Part shown: positions 7,962 through 16,983 of the stretch, in pieces
Layout of the letters: each line of letters opens with the position of its first letter
Position numbering within the stretch: position 1 is the first letter of the stretch
Made by a program: the position numbers and the translations under genes
NCBI GenBank assembly: GCA_017934745.1
Contig: JAGBIY010000012.1
Coordinates: forward strand, 1-64,000
DNA from: Treponema sp.
GTDB taxonomy: Bacteria; Spirochaetota; Spirochaetia; Treponematales; Treponemataceae
Length of the DNA stretch: 64,000 nucleotides
Reading direction: 5' to 3'
Notes under the pieces: model-generated
The model's database searches: none
Told to the model about the DNA's origin: nothing
The model's input: the letters and a program-made list of their open reading frames with translations, nothing else

Positions 7962-10598
7962 CTATTCTGCCAAGAATTCCTTCGTGTAGTAGGCTTCCTT
8001 GAGAATCTGCTTCATGTCCTCAACGAGCGGAACACGCGGGTTAGCAGGAGAGCACTGGTCCTCGTAGGCGAGGAAGGCGAGTTTGTCGAGGTTGTCGAGC
8101 CACTCCTTCTCGTCCAAGCCCTGCGACTGGAAGTTCATTGCGATTCCAAGCCTCTTTCCAAGCTCACCGCAGGCCTTCGCGTAAGACTCGACGCCCTCGG
8201 CAGTCGTGCTGGCAGGAAGTCCGAGCATACGGGCAAGCTCCGCGTACCTTTCGGCGGCCTTGTAGTAGTTGTACTTCGGCCATGTAGAGAGCTTGTCTGG
8301 CTGTGTTCCGTTGTAGCGGATTGTGAACGGCAGAAGAATCGCGTTCGCCCTTCCGTGTGGGACGTGGAATTCGCCGCCGACTTTGTGGGCCATCGAGTGG
8401 TTCATTCCGAGGAACGAGTTCGCGAACGCCATACCAGCGAGACAAGAAGCGTTGTGCATCTTCTCCTTCGCCTCGTCGTCCCTCTCCGCGCCCTTGAATC
8501 CGGCCTTGTAAGAGCGTTCGAGGTATGTGAACACCATCTTTATCGCCTGAATACAGATTCCGTCCGTGAAATCGTTGGCGAGTGTGGAAACGAAAGCCTC
8601 TGTCGCGTGCGTGAGAACATCCATTCCAGTGTCGGCGATGATTTTCGGCGGCAGGCTGTATGTGAACGTCGGGTCGATGATTGCGATTGTCGGTGTGAGG
8701 GCGTAGTCCGTGAGAGGATACTTCTTGTGCTCCACCTTGTCGGTGATGACCGCGAACGGAGTCACCTCGGAGCCAGTTCCAGAAGTAGTCGGGACGCAGA
8801 CGAGCTGAGCCTTCTGTCCGAGGTTCGGATAGCGGAAAGCCCTCTTTCTGATGTCCATGAACTTCTGCTTGAGGTCGTTGAAGTCGACGTCAGGGTTCTC
8901 GTAGAAGAGCCACATTCCCTTAGCGCAGTCCATTGAGGAACCGCCGCCGAGAGCGATGATTGTGTCAGGCTCGAACGAGCGCATGAGTTCCACACCCTCG
9001 CGGACAGTCTGGATAGAAGGATCCGGCTCGACATCGCAGAAGAGCTCGTACTGGACAGGGTCACGCCTCAACTTGAGCTGGTCGGTGATTTTGTCGACGA
9101 AGCCGAGCTGGACCATAGAGCGGTCGGTGACGATGATGGCCTTGTGGATTCCCTTCATCTGATGGAGGTATTCGATTGAGTCACGCTCAAAGAAGATTTT
9201 TGATGGAACCTTGAACCACTGCATATTGTTTCGTCTCCTTCCCAATTTCTTTACGTTCAAAAGATTGATTGCGCTTACGTTGTCGTCTGTAGAGTTGTGT
9301 CCGTATGAACCGCAACCGAGAGTCAAAGAAGGGATGAACGAGTTGTAGACGTTTCCGATTCCACCGAATGTGGAAGGCTGGTTCCAAATCACGCGGATTG
9401 CGGGAACGAGGTCTCCGAATTTCTCGGCGAGTTCCTTGCTGCTCGTGTGGATTGCCGCCGAATGTCCAAGACCGTTGAAGCGGACAGAAGCCTCGGCCTT
9501 CTTGAGACCGTCCTCTGTTGAATTCGCCTTTACGACGGCGAGGACAGGAGCGAGCTTCTCGCGTGTGAGGCATTCCTCAGGCCCGATGTCCTTGCACTCC
9601 GCCAAGATGATGCTAGTGCGCTCAGGTATCTCGAAGCCGGCGTTCTTCGCGAGCACGCATGGAGCCATGCCTGGAACCTCTCCACGGAGCTTGGCGACGC
9701 TCGGGTCTCCGTCGACTCCGAACATGTACTTCTCAAGCATCTTCTTCTCTTTTGCGTTGCAGAGGTAGGCCCTGTACTCCTTGAACATGGAGATTGCGTC
9801 GTTGTAGATTTCCTTGTCGATGATTGCCGTCTGCTCCGAAGCGCAAATCATTCCGTTGTCGAAAGACTTCGACATAACGATGTCGTTCACGGCCTGCTTC
9901 AAATTGCAAGTCTTCTCGACGTATGCAGGAACGTTTCCTGCACCGACACCGAGAGCCGGTTTTCCCTGCGAGTAGGCGTTTCTCACCATCGCGTTTCCAC
10001 CAGTCGCGAGGATTGTCGCGACTCCCTCGTGTCCGATGAGGAGGTTCGTCTTTTCCATTGAAGGCTCTTCAATCCACTGGATGCAGTCCTTCGGCGCGCC
10101 GGCAGCCACGGCGGCATCGTAGACGACCTTGGCGGCCGCTATGGAGCACTTTATCGCGCTCGGATGGAACGAGAAGATTATAGGGTTCCTCGTCTTCAAA
10201 CAGATGAGCGATTTGAATATGGCTGTCGAAGTCGGATTCGTTACAGGTGTGAGGCCGGCTACGACACCGACTGGCTCGGCGATTTTCACGATGCCGGTAA
10301 CGTCGTCGTCCTCGATGACTCCGACGGTCTTCAAGTGGCGCATGTGGTTCACGACATATTCACACGCGAAAAGGTTCTTTGTCGCTTTGTCCTCGAAAAC
10401 GCCGCGTTTAGTCTCTTCAACGGCGAGCTTTGCGAGCTGCCCGTGCTGGTCCAAAGCCGCGACGCTGGCCTTGGCTACGATGTAGTCGATTTTTTCCTGA
10501 TCGTAGTTCGCGTACGCCTCCAAAGCCTTCTGTGCCTTGGCCACGAGCGCATTGATTTCCTTCTGTGGTTCTGAAAGTTCTGTTGTTTCTTCAGCCAT
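7962..10598 (-). CDS. adhE: Bifunctional aldehyde/alcohol dehydrogenase AdhE
   Basis: This 878-residue fermentative enzyme reduces acetyl-CoA to acetaldehyde (N-terminal CoA-acylating aldehyde dehydrogenase, about 1-440) and acetaldehyde to ethanol (C-terminal iron-dependent alcohol dehydrogenase, about 455-878). The catalytic cysteine is in GMICASEQ at about residue 252. The iron-binding histidine region is visible in GMDVLTHATEAF and GMNHSMAHKVGGEFH. The length and domain order are those of E. coli-type AdhE, which forms spirosome filaments. It regenerates NAD+ during anaerobic growth. The 48-bp leader holds a palindrome that could be a redox or catabolite operator, and a clear terminator follows. 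Confidence 0.97.
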   Translation of the reverse strand: MAEETTELSEPQKEINALVAKAQKALEAYANYDQEKIDYIVAKASVAALDQHGQLAKLAVEETKRGVFEDKATKNLFACEYVVNHMRHLKTVGVIEDDDVTGIVKIAEPVGVVAGLTPVTNPTSTAIFKSLICLKTRNPIIFSFHPSAIKCSIAAAKVVYDAAVAAGAPKDCIQWIEEPSMEKTNLLIGHEGVATILATGGNAMVRNAYSQGKPALGVGAGNVPAYVEKTCNLKQAVNDIVMSKSFDNGMICASEQTAIIDKEIYNDAISMFKEYRAYLCNAKEKKMLEKYMFGVDGDPSVAKLRGEVPGMAPCVLAKNAGFEIPERTSIILAECKDIGPEECLTREKLAPVLAVVKANSTEDGLKKAEASVRFNGLGHSAAIHTSSKELAEKFGDLVPAIRVIWNQPSTFGGIGNVYNSFIPSLTLGCGSYGHNSTDDNVSAINLLNVKKLGRRRNNMQWFKVPSKIFFERDSIEYLHQMKGIHKAIIVTDRSMVQLGFVDKITDQLKLRRDPVQYELFCDVEPDPSIQTVREGVELMRSFEPDTIIALGGGSSMDCAKGMWLFYENPDVDFNDLKQKFMDIRKRAFRYPNLGQKAQLVCVPTTSGTGSEVTPFAVITDKVEHKKYPLTDYALTPTIAIIDPTFTYSLPPKIIADTGMDVLTHATEAFVSTLANDFTDGICIQAIKMVFTYLERSYKAGFKGAERDDEAKEKMHNASCLAGMAFANSFLGMNHSMAHKVGGEFHVPHGRANAILLPFTIRYNGTQPDKLSTWPKYNYYKAAERYAELARMLGLPASTTAEGVESYAKACGELGKRLGIAMNFQSQGLDEKEWLDNLDKLAFLAYEDQCSPANPRVPLVEDMKQILKEAYYTKEFLAE

Positions 10599-10623
10599 TT
10601 CGTTTCTCCTATTTGCAAGATTA

Positions 10624-10639
10624 GTGATAATTTTATCAC
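10624..10639 (-). promoter_or_regulatory. Palindromic operator candidate upstream of adhE
   Basis: GTGATAA-TT-TTATCAC is an inverted repeat with 7-bp arms and 2-bp spacing, 25 bp before the adhE ATG and just past the GH43 stop. It resembles Rex and CRP half sites, but the spacing between GTGA and TCAC is 8, not the 6 seen in either consensus. Confidence 0.45.
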
Positions 10640-10646
10640 AGAATTT

Positions 10647-12158
10647 TTAGAAATCTAGAACAGATTTTTTCTTCTCGACGCTTATCGAACCGACAGAAGC
10701 GGATTCACCGGACGAGGAAGCATAGAATCCGAACCTGCCTCCGACCCAGTGCGCTTTCTCCACGCTGAACTCAGGAACAGAGAATCCGCCGCCGAGCGAG
10801 CAGTGGATAGTCACGGCACCCGACCGTTCGTCAGTCTTCCTGAACGAGACCTTGAAATCCGCGGTCGAAGCGTCTTCCTCAACGACAACAGGAGCCTGCA
10901 CCCTCTTCTCCTCGCGTTCGTCGTCACCGCTCTCCGCTCCCTGCGACTCGACTACCGAGAGGATGAACCTTCCGTCCTTCCTCGAAACCTCCAGAGCCTT
11001 GTACTCGTCGCCCATGAAGACGACTCCGAACCTGCATCCGTCCTTCATCTCGCCGATGCGGGCACTGCACTCGAAATCGAAATTCTCAGAGTCTATCTTC
11101 TTCGTGAGCACGTTCGGCATCTTCCAGAGAGTCCTGCCGCAATCTGGGACGAAGGCAAGGCTGAGGGTTCCGCCGTGCACTTCTGCGTAGCCGCACTTCG
11201 GGTTAGCGGAGAACTGGAACTCATACCATTCGCGGCTGGAAAAATCGGGAGCGGAGACTTTCGAAAACGGCATCTCGAACTCGCCGACAGGCTCTCCGCC
11301 GTTTCCGATGACGCACCAGCCGTCGTCCGTCCACCACATCGGCTCCAAATGGACAATCCGCCCGAAAACGCCCCTCTCCTGAAAATGGACGAACCAATCC
11401 GACACACCCGCGCTGTTCTTTTCCGGGGTCTGCACCCACGCGCCCTGATGAGGTCCGTTCGTCATGGAATTCTTTTGGGAAAGCACAATCCTCTCCTCGT
11501 AGCCGCCGTCAATCCGACTGGAGCGGAGCACGGTCTGCCAGCCTTCCGTGACACCTCCGGCGGGGGCGAATATGTAGTAGAATCCGTTTCTCTTGTAGAA
11601 TTTCGGCCCCTCTATGGTGGGCTGGGTCTTCGTGCCGTCGAATATGATTCTGTCCTCGCCCAGAGCCTTTTTCGACTCCAAGTCCAGTTCAAGCAGCCCC
11701 AGCTTCGAGTTGAACCCTATCCTGCTCTTGACGTATCCGTGGACGAGGTAAAGCCGCTCAGTGCCGGACTCGTCGGTGTCCCAAATCGGGCAGGGATCCT
11801 CAAAGCCCCTGCCGCTCCATACGCACGAAAGCTCGCTCCATTTTCCGAGCGGGTCGTCCGCTTCCGTGAAGAAAATTCCCTCGTCAGGCATACCGACGAA
11901 GATGTAGAATTTTCCGCCGTGGAACCGTATGGACGGTGCCCAGATTCCTTTCGCGTTCTGCGGCTCGTCGTACCACGGAAAGGGAATGCGCTCGCACGCG
12001 TAGTTGACGAGCTTCCAATCGACAAGATTCGTGGAAGTGAGAATCGGAAGCCCCGGCATGAAGTTGAAGCTTGAAGCGACCATGTAGTAGACGTCCCCCA
12101 CGCGGATGACATCGGGGTCGGAATAGTCGCAAAGAATTACAGGATTTTTGTACAGCAT
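10647..12158 (-). CDS. Glycoside hydrolase family 43 (beta-xylosidase / arabinofuranosidase type)
   Basis: This 503-residue enzyme has an N-terminal five-bladed GH43 propeller (about 1-300) and a C-terminal concanavalin-like beta-sandwich (about 310-500), as in XynB-type xylosidases. The general-base aspartate region is NPVILCDYSDPDVIRVGDVYY near the start, and the region WAPSIRF is the conserved W-A-P of the family. No signal peptide is present, so it probably works in the cytoplasm on imported xylo- or arabino-oligosaccharides. The start has no ribosome-binding site; an extended -10 (TGC-TAGAAT) lies 6 bases upstream. The exact substrate is not decided by sequence. Confidence 0.9.
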   Translation of the reverse strand: MLYKNPVILCDYSDPDVIRVGDVYYMVASSFNFMPGLPILTSTNLVDWKLVNYACERIPFPWYDEPQNAKGIWAPSIRFHGGKFYIFVGMPDEGIFFTEADDPLGKWSELSCVWSGRGFEDPCPIWDTDESGTERLYLVHGYVKSRIGFNSKLGLLELDLESKKALGEDRIIFDGTKTQPTIEGPKFYKRNGFYYIFAPAGGVTEGWQTVLRSSRIDGGYEERIVLSQKNSMTNGPHQGAWVQTPEKNSAGVSDWFVHFQERGVFGRIVHLEPMWWTDDGWCVIGNGGEPVGEFEMPFSKVSAPDFSSREWYEFQFSANPKCGYAEVHGGTLSLAFVPDCGRTLWKMPNVLTKKIDSENFDFECSARIGEMKDGCRFGVVFMGDEYKALEVSRKDGRFILSVVESQGAESGDDEREEKRVQAPVVVEEDASTADFKVSFRKTDERSGAVTIHCSLGGGFSVPEFSVEKAHWVGGRFGFYASSSGESASVGSISVEKKKSVLDF

Positions 12159-12164
12159 GGAACC

Positions 12165-12170
12165 ATTCTA
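12165..12170 (-). promoter_or_regulatory. -10 box of putative leaderless GH43 transcript
   Basis: TGC-TAGAAT lies 6 nt before the ATG. The short gap to the upstream terminator leaves little room for any other promoter. Confidence 0.5.
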
Positions 12171-12203
12171 GCACGAACGCGGCGCATGTCTCCCTAGCCG
12201 CGC

Positions 12204-12230
12204 AAAAAAAACGCGCCCGAAACGGACGCG
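12204..12230 (-). terminator. Terminator of the cyclophilin-FKBP gene
   Basis: CGCGCCCG (12212-12219) pairs with CGGACGCG (12223-12230), an 8-bp stem with one G-T pair and an AAA loop. It is followed on the minus strand by eight T (12204-12211). Confidence 0.85.
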
Positions 12231-12258
12231 CCAAAATTTTCTGGAAATTGAATCTGTC

Positions 12259-13353
12259 TTATTTCGCCGAAACGACCTTCACGTCGAAGCAGAAGTACGT
12301 TCCAGCCGGTATTCCGAGCTGCGGGATTCCGCTCGCGTATGAGAGGGCTGGCGGAAGAACCATCTTGCGGGTCTCGCCGACCTTCATGTCCTGCACCATC
12401 AAATCGAATCCCGGAATCATCTCTCCGCCGTTCGTGGTGAAATCAAGCCCCTCGTGGCCGCCCTCGACCATGCCCTTGGAGCCGTCGAAGACGTTTCCGT
12501 TGAGGAGGTAGCCCTTGTACTCGACGAAGACTTTCTTTCCCTTGCCGACTTTTGAGCCTGAACCTTCGCCCAAGACCTTGTAGTAGATTCCGTTCGGAGT
12601 CTTCTCGGCATCCGCAGCGAACGCCTTGAGTTCCTTCTCCTGCTCGGCCTTGAATTCGGCGAGAGCCTTCTCGTAAGCCTCGCGCTCCTTCGCCTTCGCG
12701 GCCTGGGAAGCCTTCTTCGCCTCGACCTCGCGCGCGTTGAAGTCGGCCTGGGTCGCAGTGAACTTCTCAGCATCGGCACCCTGGCGGACAATCTTCACGC
12801 TCACGATTTTGTCGCCCTGAGCTACCTTGTTCACCACGTCCTGGGAAGCGGAATCCACGACCTGTCCGAAAATCGTGTGCTTTCCGTTGAGCCAGTCTGT
12901 CGGGACATGGGTGATGAAGAACTGGCTTCCGTTCGTCTCCGGGCCGGAATTCGCCATCGCAAGATAGCCCGGCTTGTCGAACTTCAAGTCGTCGAGGAAC
13001 TCGTCCGTGAACTTGTAGCCAGGACCGCCGCGGCCGGTTCCCTCCGGGTCTCCCCCCTGAATCATGAAGTCCGCGATGACGCGGTGGAAGGTGAGTCCGT
13101 CGTAGAAATTCTTGCCCTTGTGGGCATCCAAAGTCCCCTCCGCCAAACCGACGAAATTCGTGACAGTCAGCGGAGTCTTCTTGTAGAAAAGGTCCAAGTA
13201 GATTGTGCCCTTGGACGTTTCCATCACGGCGAAAACGCCTTCTTTTCCGTTCAAAACGCTCATGTTAGCTCCTGTTGTATTCTTTTTTGTTTTGCTGCAT
13301 CCGACAGAAATCAGAGCGCATCCCAAAGTCAAAATCGCCAATAACTTTTTCAT
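12259..13353 (-). CDS. Lipoprotein with fused cyclophilin and FKBP peptidyl-prolyl isomerase domains
   Basis: This is a 364-residue envelope folding factor. A lipobox (ISVGC, Cys19) follows a hydrophobic signal. A cyclophilin domain spans about 38-190 (FHRVIADFMIQGGDP and NGSQFFIT motifs), an Ala/Lys/Glu helical linker about 205-245, and an FKBP domain about 250-364 (VFVEYKGYLLNG, IPGFDLMVQDMKVGE). It should be lipid-anchored on the periplasmic side and catalyse prolyl isomerisation of exported proteins. Cyclophilin-then-FKBP fusions are known from treponemes and flavobacteria (dual-family immunophilins). It lies 16 bp downstream of a secreted protein gene and ends in a good terminator. Confidence 0.93.
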   Translation of the reverse strand: MKKLLAILTLGCALISVGCSKTKKNTTGANMSVLNGKEGVFAVMETSKGTIYLDLFYKKTPLTVTNFVGLAEGTLDAHKGKNFYDGLTFHRVIADFMIQGGDPEGTGRGGPGYKFTDEFLDDLKFDKPGYLAMANSGPETNGSQFFITHVPTDWLNGKHTIFGQVVDSASQDVVNKVAQGDKIVSVKIVRQGADAEKFTATQADFNAREVEAKKASQAAKAKEREAYEKALAEFKAEQEKELKAFAADAEKTPNGIYYKVLGEGSGSKVGKGKKVFVEYKGYLLNGNVFDGSKGMVEGGHEGLDFTTNGGEMIPGFDLMVQDMKVGETRKMVLPPALSYASGIPQLGIPAGTYFCFDVKVVSAK

Positions 13354-13369
13354 AAATCTTTCTCCAAAA

Positions 13370-14170
13370 CTAAAAACTCATAGAGAACCACTTGTAAATC
13401 GCATCGACGCGGGCGTTGAAAGAGCGGTTCAGCCTGCTCTCAAGGAACGGAACGCTCGGATACTTCACCTGCACGAGCATGTAGACGAGGTAAAAAGTGT
13501 CCTGCTCCGTCACGACAAGGTTTATCTTCATGTTTCCGGGTTTCACCGCCGTTATGGGGCCGTATTTCAGGCTTTCGGCGTTGGTGAAGCAGACGGAGAC
13601 CTCGTTGGGGATTTCCTTGTCCCGCTGCGAATAGTCGAGCTTGTAGACGCAGGTTCCGAAAGAGTTGTCCTCCTGTATGCAGTAGAAGCTTTTTCCGTCC
13701 GCGCTGCCCTCCAAGTCGTCAGGGATGGCATTCTTGTCCTTGAGCGAGTCGATGAGGTTCGACTTGTGGTACAAAGTCTCCCATTTCTTGTCGCCGTTGG
13801 AATAATACTGGACGCCCTTCATCTTTGAAATCGACCTTACGACCTTCGAGACCCCGTTTATCGACGTGTCGCACTTCTCCGGGGCATCGCTGTTCGCTAC
13901 CATTGTGGCCTTCTTCAAGTAGAAAAGCTTCTCAGTGGTGAAGCGAGGCTTAGCGTCCAGCGTCCAACCGCGCACGGCCATCGAAGCCAGCTCCGTGTCA
14001 GGAGTGAGGGAGAGCCTCACCTCGTCGCTGTTCATGAAAGTGTTCTGCAGGCACCTGTTCGGGGAAGCGAGCAGCTCTTCCATAACGGACTCGGAAATGA
14101 CCTCTGAAAATGCCGCGCAAACCGATGAAAAAATCAACGAAAGTGTCAAACATGTTTTTCTCAAATTCAT
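13370..14170 (-). CDS. Secreted protein of unknown function
   Basis: This is a 266-residue protein with a signal peptide (MNLRKTCLTLSLIFSSVCAAFSE, likely cleaved after CAA-FS). The mature part is mixed alpha/beta with no recognised motif. It contains repeated statements of a folded domain (TPDTELASMAVRGWTL, KGVQYYSNGDKKWETLYHKS, GTCVYKLDYSQ) and two or three cysteines. I do not recognise the family with confidence; it resembles uncharacterised Treponema-restricted proteins. It is followed by the fused isomerase lipoprotein with a 16-bp gap, so the two may be co-expressed in the envelope. Confidence 0.75.
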   Translation of the reverse strand: MNLRKTCLTLSLIFSSVCAAFSEVISESVMEELLASPNRCLQNTFMNSDEVRLSLTPDTELASMAVRGWTLDAKPRFTTEKLFYLKKATMVANSDAPEKCDTSINGVSKVVRSISKMKGVQYYSNGDKKWETLYHKSNLIDSLKDKNAIPDDLEGSADGKSFYCIQEDNSFGTCVYKLDYSQRDKEIPNEVSVCFTNAESLKYGPITAVKPGNMKINLVVTEQDTFYLVYMLVQVKYPSVPFLESRLNRSFNARVDAIYKWFSMSF

Positions 14171-14225
14171 TTTTCACCTCTCCTAAAGATTGTTTTCACC
14201 GATTAACAATCGATGCCAATTTTGG

Positions 14226-14915
14226 TTAAAAATTCTTGAGCATTATGCGGACCTGCTTGAACAAGCCCTCGCCCTCGCTCTTCGTCTCGATGTCGGAGAT
14301 GTCGTTGAGAGTGGTGTGGATGATTCTCCTGTCGTAAGGGTTCATAGGCTCAAGGAGGACAGAGAGGCGGGTGCTCCTAACCTTGTCGGCGGTCGTGTAC
14401 GCGAGGTGCACGAGGTTCTCCTCCCTGCGCACGCGGTAGTTCTCGGTGTCGAGGATGACGCGGACGTCCTCGCGCCCCAAGTGTCCGGCGTACACGTTCG
14501 CCAAAAGCTGGAGCGCGTCCAAATTCTTGCCCTTCCTTCCGATGAGGATTGAGGAGCTTTCGGAATCGAGCCTGATTCCGATTTTCTTCTCCTCGCGGAA
14601 GAACACGTCCACCGAAGCCGTGTAGCCCATCTTCTCTATGACGGACCTGACGAAATCGACAAGCTTCTGCTCGAATTCACCCTGCGGAATCAAATTCCCG
14701 GCAGGCTTCCTCGCGTGGGCGTTTCCCGTAGACTCAGGAGCGGCAGGGGCCTCGTCCTCGACTATGACCCTGATTTTCACGTGTCCGCTTTTGAAGAGAG
14801 TCTTTTTCTGTGTCTCAAGAATCTCCACGTCGAACTGGTCGGCGTTGAGTTTCAGTTCTTCCACGGCCTTCTCGATGGCGTCCTTTTCTGTTTTTCCTTC
14901 AAATTCGTAAGTCAT
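14226..14915 (-). CDS. jag: RNA-binding protein Jag/KhpB (Jag_N, KH, R3H)
   Basis: This 229-residue protein has the standard order: an N-terminal Jag domain (1-50, YEFEGKTEKDAIEKAVEEL), a short linker, a KH domain with GRKGKNLDALQ at about 150, and a C-terminal R3H domain ending in RRIIHTTLNDI. Jag/KhpB binds RNA and affects cell elongation and small-RNA regulation in Gram-positive bacteria; the role in spirochaetes is not established. It lies 11 bp after yidC in the conserved rpmH-rnpA-yidD-yidC-jag order near the origin. Confidence 0.93.
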   Translation of the reverse strand: MTYEFEGKTEKDAIEKAVEELKLNADQFDVEILETQKKTLFKSGHVKIRVIVEDEAPAAPESTGNAHARKPAGNLIPQGEFEQKLVDFVRSVIEKMGYTASVDVFFREEKKIGIRLDSESSSILIGRKGKNLDALQLLANVYAGHLGREDVRVILDTENYRVRREENLVHLAYTTADKVRSTRLSVLLEPMNPYDRRIIHTTLNDISDIETKSEGEGLFKQVRIMLKNF

Positions 14916-14926
14916 TTATGAACTCC

Positions 14927-16693
14927 TTATTTTTTGTTTTTCTTGTTGTTGAAAACCGTCGCGGCTTTCGCGTTCTTCGGAGCGACTTTACGGTTCCTCA
15001 TCATCCTGTTCACAAAAAGCTGCTGGAAAAGCTGGAAGACGTTGCTGACAGTCCAATAGAGCAGAAGTCCAGACGGAGCGTTGTAGAACAGGAAGAAGAA
15101 CACGATGGGCATCGCGTACATCATGATTTTCATCTGAGTCGCGCTCTGGCCGACGGATGTTCCGCCGTTCTGCGTAATCTTTCCGTAGAGGAGCTGCGAG
15201 ACGAGATAGATTATCGGAAGTATGTGAAGCTCGTTTCCAAGCCACGGAATGTTGAATCCGAGAGTCATCACATTGTCCGTCGACGAAAGATCGGAAATCC
15301 ACCCGGAGATGAATGACGCGCCCCGGAATTCGAAATAGTTGTTGAAAAGATGGTACATCGCCCAAAGGACAACGAACTGGATGAGGAGCGGAAGGCAGCC
15401 CGACATCGGGTTGTAGCCGACTTCCTTGTAGAGCTTCATCTGCTCCTGCTGCATTCTCTGCGGGTCGTTCTTGTACTTCGCCTGTATGGCCTGCAGTTTC
15501 GGCTGCACTTCCTGGAGCTTCTGCGTTCCCTCAAGGCTCTTTTTCGTGAGCGGGAAGAGGGCGAGCTTCAAGAGTATCGTCATTATGATGATGGAGACGC
15601 CCCAGTTCGGAATGACCTTGTAGATGAGCTTCATGACGAAGCGGAGGATTATCTCAAGCCAGTTGAGGATTCCGGAGGTCGGAAGGCTCTCGGTGTACGA
15701 TTTTCCGTCAAGCCCCCACTTGTTCTTGTCCGCGGCTGCGTAGATTTTGAGGTCGGCTTCGTTCCTCGGTCCCACATAGATGTTGTACGAATCCTTGAGG
15801 GAAGGGGACCCCGCGGCGCGGGAGAACACGAGCTGTGTGTTCGAGCGTTCGTCGTTCTTGTTCGGGGCCACGAGCTTGAGATTTGCGAGAGTCTCGACTG
15901 AATCGGCAGGCTCTATGAGAATCTCGAAATATTTTCCGGCCACGCTGACCCAAGACCAGTTCTTCTCGTTCTTCGCTTTCGGCGTGAATTTCTTCTCGTT
16001 CGCCACGTCGTACGCCACGAATTCACGGACATCGTACCTGTCTTTCGGGTTGAACCTCGGACCAATCTGTGGGGAAGTCCTGAGGGAATAGGCGGCCCCG
16101 TTCTGGTTCAGTCCAGAGAAGCCCTCTTTCGCCTCTATGTCGATGTCGAGCTTGAAGAGATATTCGTCGTCCGTGAAAGTGTAGACCTTGTACAACTTGA
16201 AGTCTCCGAAATCCCTTGAGAACCCGATTTTCTTGTTCGCCTCGTCGACTTTCACATCGAAAACCTTGTTTACAATCTGGGAATCGACACCTCCGAGCGA
16301 AAGCGCGAACGCCCTGTTCGTGCCGGAGACATTGTTTATCATCTCCACGCCCTTTCCAGTATCCCTGTCGAAGTGCTCCTTCAACTCGAATCCGATTATG
16401 TCGCCACCCCTGTTCGTGAAGGTGGCCTTCACCTTGTTCGTCTCGATTACGAAATTCTCCTCGGCAGGCTCGACGATTTCAGCGGAACCGTCAGACGCTT
16501 CCCCCAGGAAAGAGTCCGGGGAAGAAGCCTGGGCGGCATTTTCCTGCGGCTGGCTCTCCGTTTTCTGCGCGGATGCGGATTCCGCACCATTGGACGGCTG
16601 CGCCGTTTTCGGAAACAGGAATGTCTGTACGGCGAAGAAGGCGACAAGGACGACTGTGGACAGAGAAATCGCCCATATAGTGTTTTTTTCCAT
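14927..16693 (-). CDS. yidC: Membrane protein insertase YidC
   Basis: This 588-residue insertase places membrane proteins in the inner membrane alone or with Sec. It has an N-terminal membrane anchor (about 5-22), a disordered Gln/Ala/Pro-rich stretch, a large periplasmic beta domain (about 65-340), and the conserved five-span insertase core (about 360-570; LEIILRFVMKLIYKVIPNWG, GCLPLLIQFVVLWAMY). The ATG at 16693 is chosen because GGGAG lies 8 bases before it; a TTG five codons upstream is less likely. The Gram-negative type periplasmic domain is as expected in a spirochaete. Confidence 0.95.
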   Translation of the reverse strand: MEKNTIWAISLSTVVLVAFFAVQTFLFPKTAQPSNGAESASAQKTESQPQENAAQASSPDSFLGEASDGSAEIVEPAEENFVIETNKVKATFTNRGGDIIGFELKEHFDRDTGKGVEMINNVSGTNRAFALSLGGVDSQIVNKVFDVKVDEANKKIGFSRDFGDFKLYKVYTFTDDEYLFKLDIDIEAKEGFSGLNQNGAAYSLRTSPQIGPRFNPKDRYDVREFVAYDVANEKKFTPKAKNEKNWSWVSVAGKYFEILIEPADSVETLANLKLVAPNKNDERSNTQLVFSRAAGSPSLKDSYNIYVGPRNEADLKIYAAADKNKWGLDGKSYTESLPTSGILNWLEIILRFVMKLIYKVIPNWGVSIIIMTILLKLALFPLTKKSLEGTQKLQEVQPKLQAIQAKYKNDPQRMQQEQMKLYKEVGYNPMSGCLPLLIQFVVLWAMYHLFNNYFEFRGASFISGWISDLSSTDNVMTLGFNIPWLGNELHILPIIYLVSQLLYGKITQNGGTSVGQSATQMKIMMYAMPIVFFFLFYNAPSGLLLYWTVSNVFQLFQQLFVNRMMRNRKVAPKNAKAATVFNNKKNKK

Positions 16694-16744
16694 TGCTTTA
16701 TCTCCCAAAGTTCGGAAAGTGTTGAAAAGAAAATGTTCAGAATG

Positions 16745-16966
16745 TCATGGAACAGGATCGTATCCGCCCTCGCAGAAGGGATTGCACCTCAATATCCTCT
16801 TGGACGTCAGGAAAAAGCCTTTGAACGGGCCGTATTTCTGGAAAGCGTCCAATGCATAATGGGAGCAAGTCGGATAGAATCTGCAGCAGGCAGGAAACAA
16901 CGGAGAAATACAAATCTGATAGAAGCGAATCAAAAAGCAGCAGATTTTTGTCAAAACTTTTTTCAT
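16745..16966 (-). CDS. yidD: Membrane protein insertion efficiency factor YidD
   Basis: This is a 73-residue YidD protein: [36 protein letters not shown] followed by [28 protein letters not shown], the full family pattern with its cysteine pairs and the R-C-x-P end. It helps YidC-dependent insertion. It lies between rnpA (17 bp) and yidC in the standard order. Confidence 0.95.
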   Translation of the reverse strand: MKKVLTKICCFLIRFYQICISPLFPACCRFYPTCSHYALDAFQKYGPFKGFFLTSKRILRCNPFCEGGYDPVP

Positions 16967-16983
16967 GGCTATTCAATTCACGA

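Noticed and set aside
10624..10639. Reading the adhE palindrome as a definite Rex or CRP site
   Set aside because: GTGA and TCAC are 8 bases apart; both consensus sites need 6. Kept only as an unnamed operator candidate.
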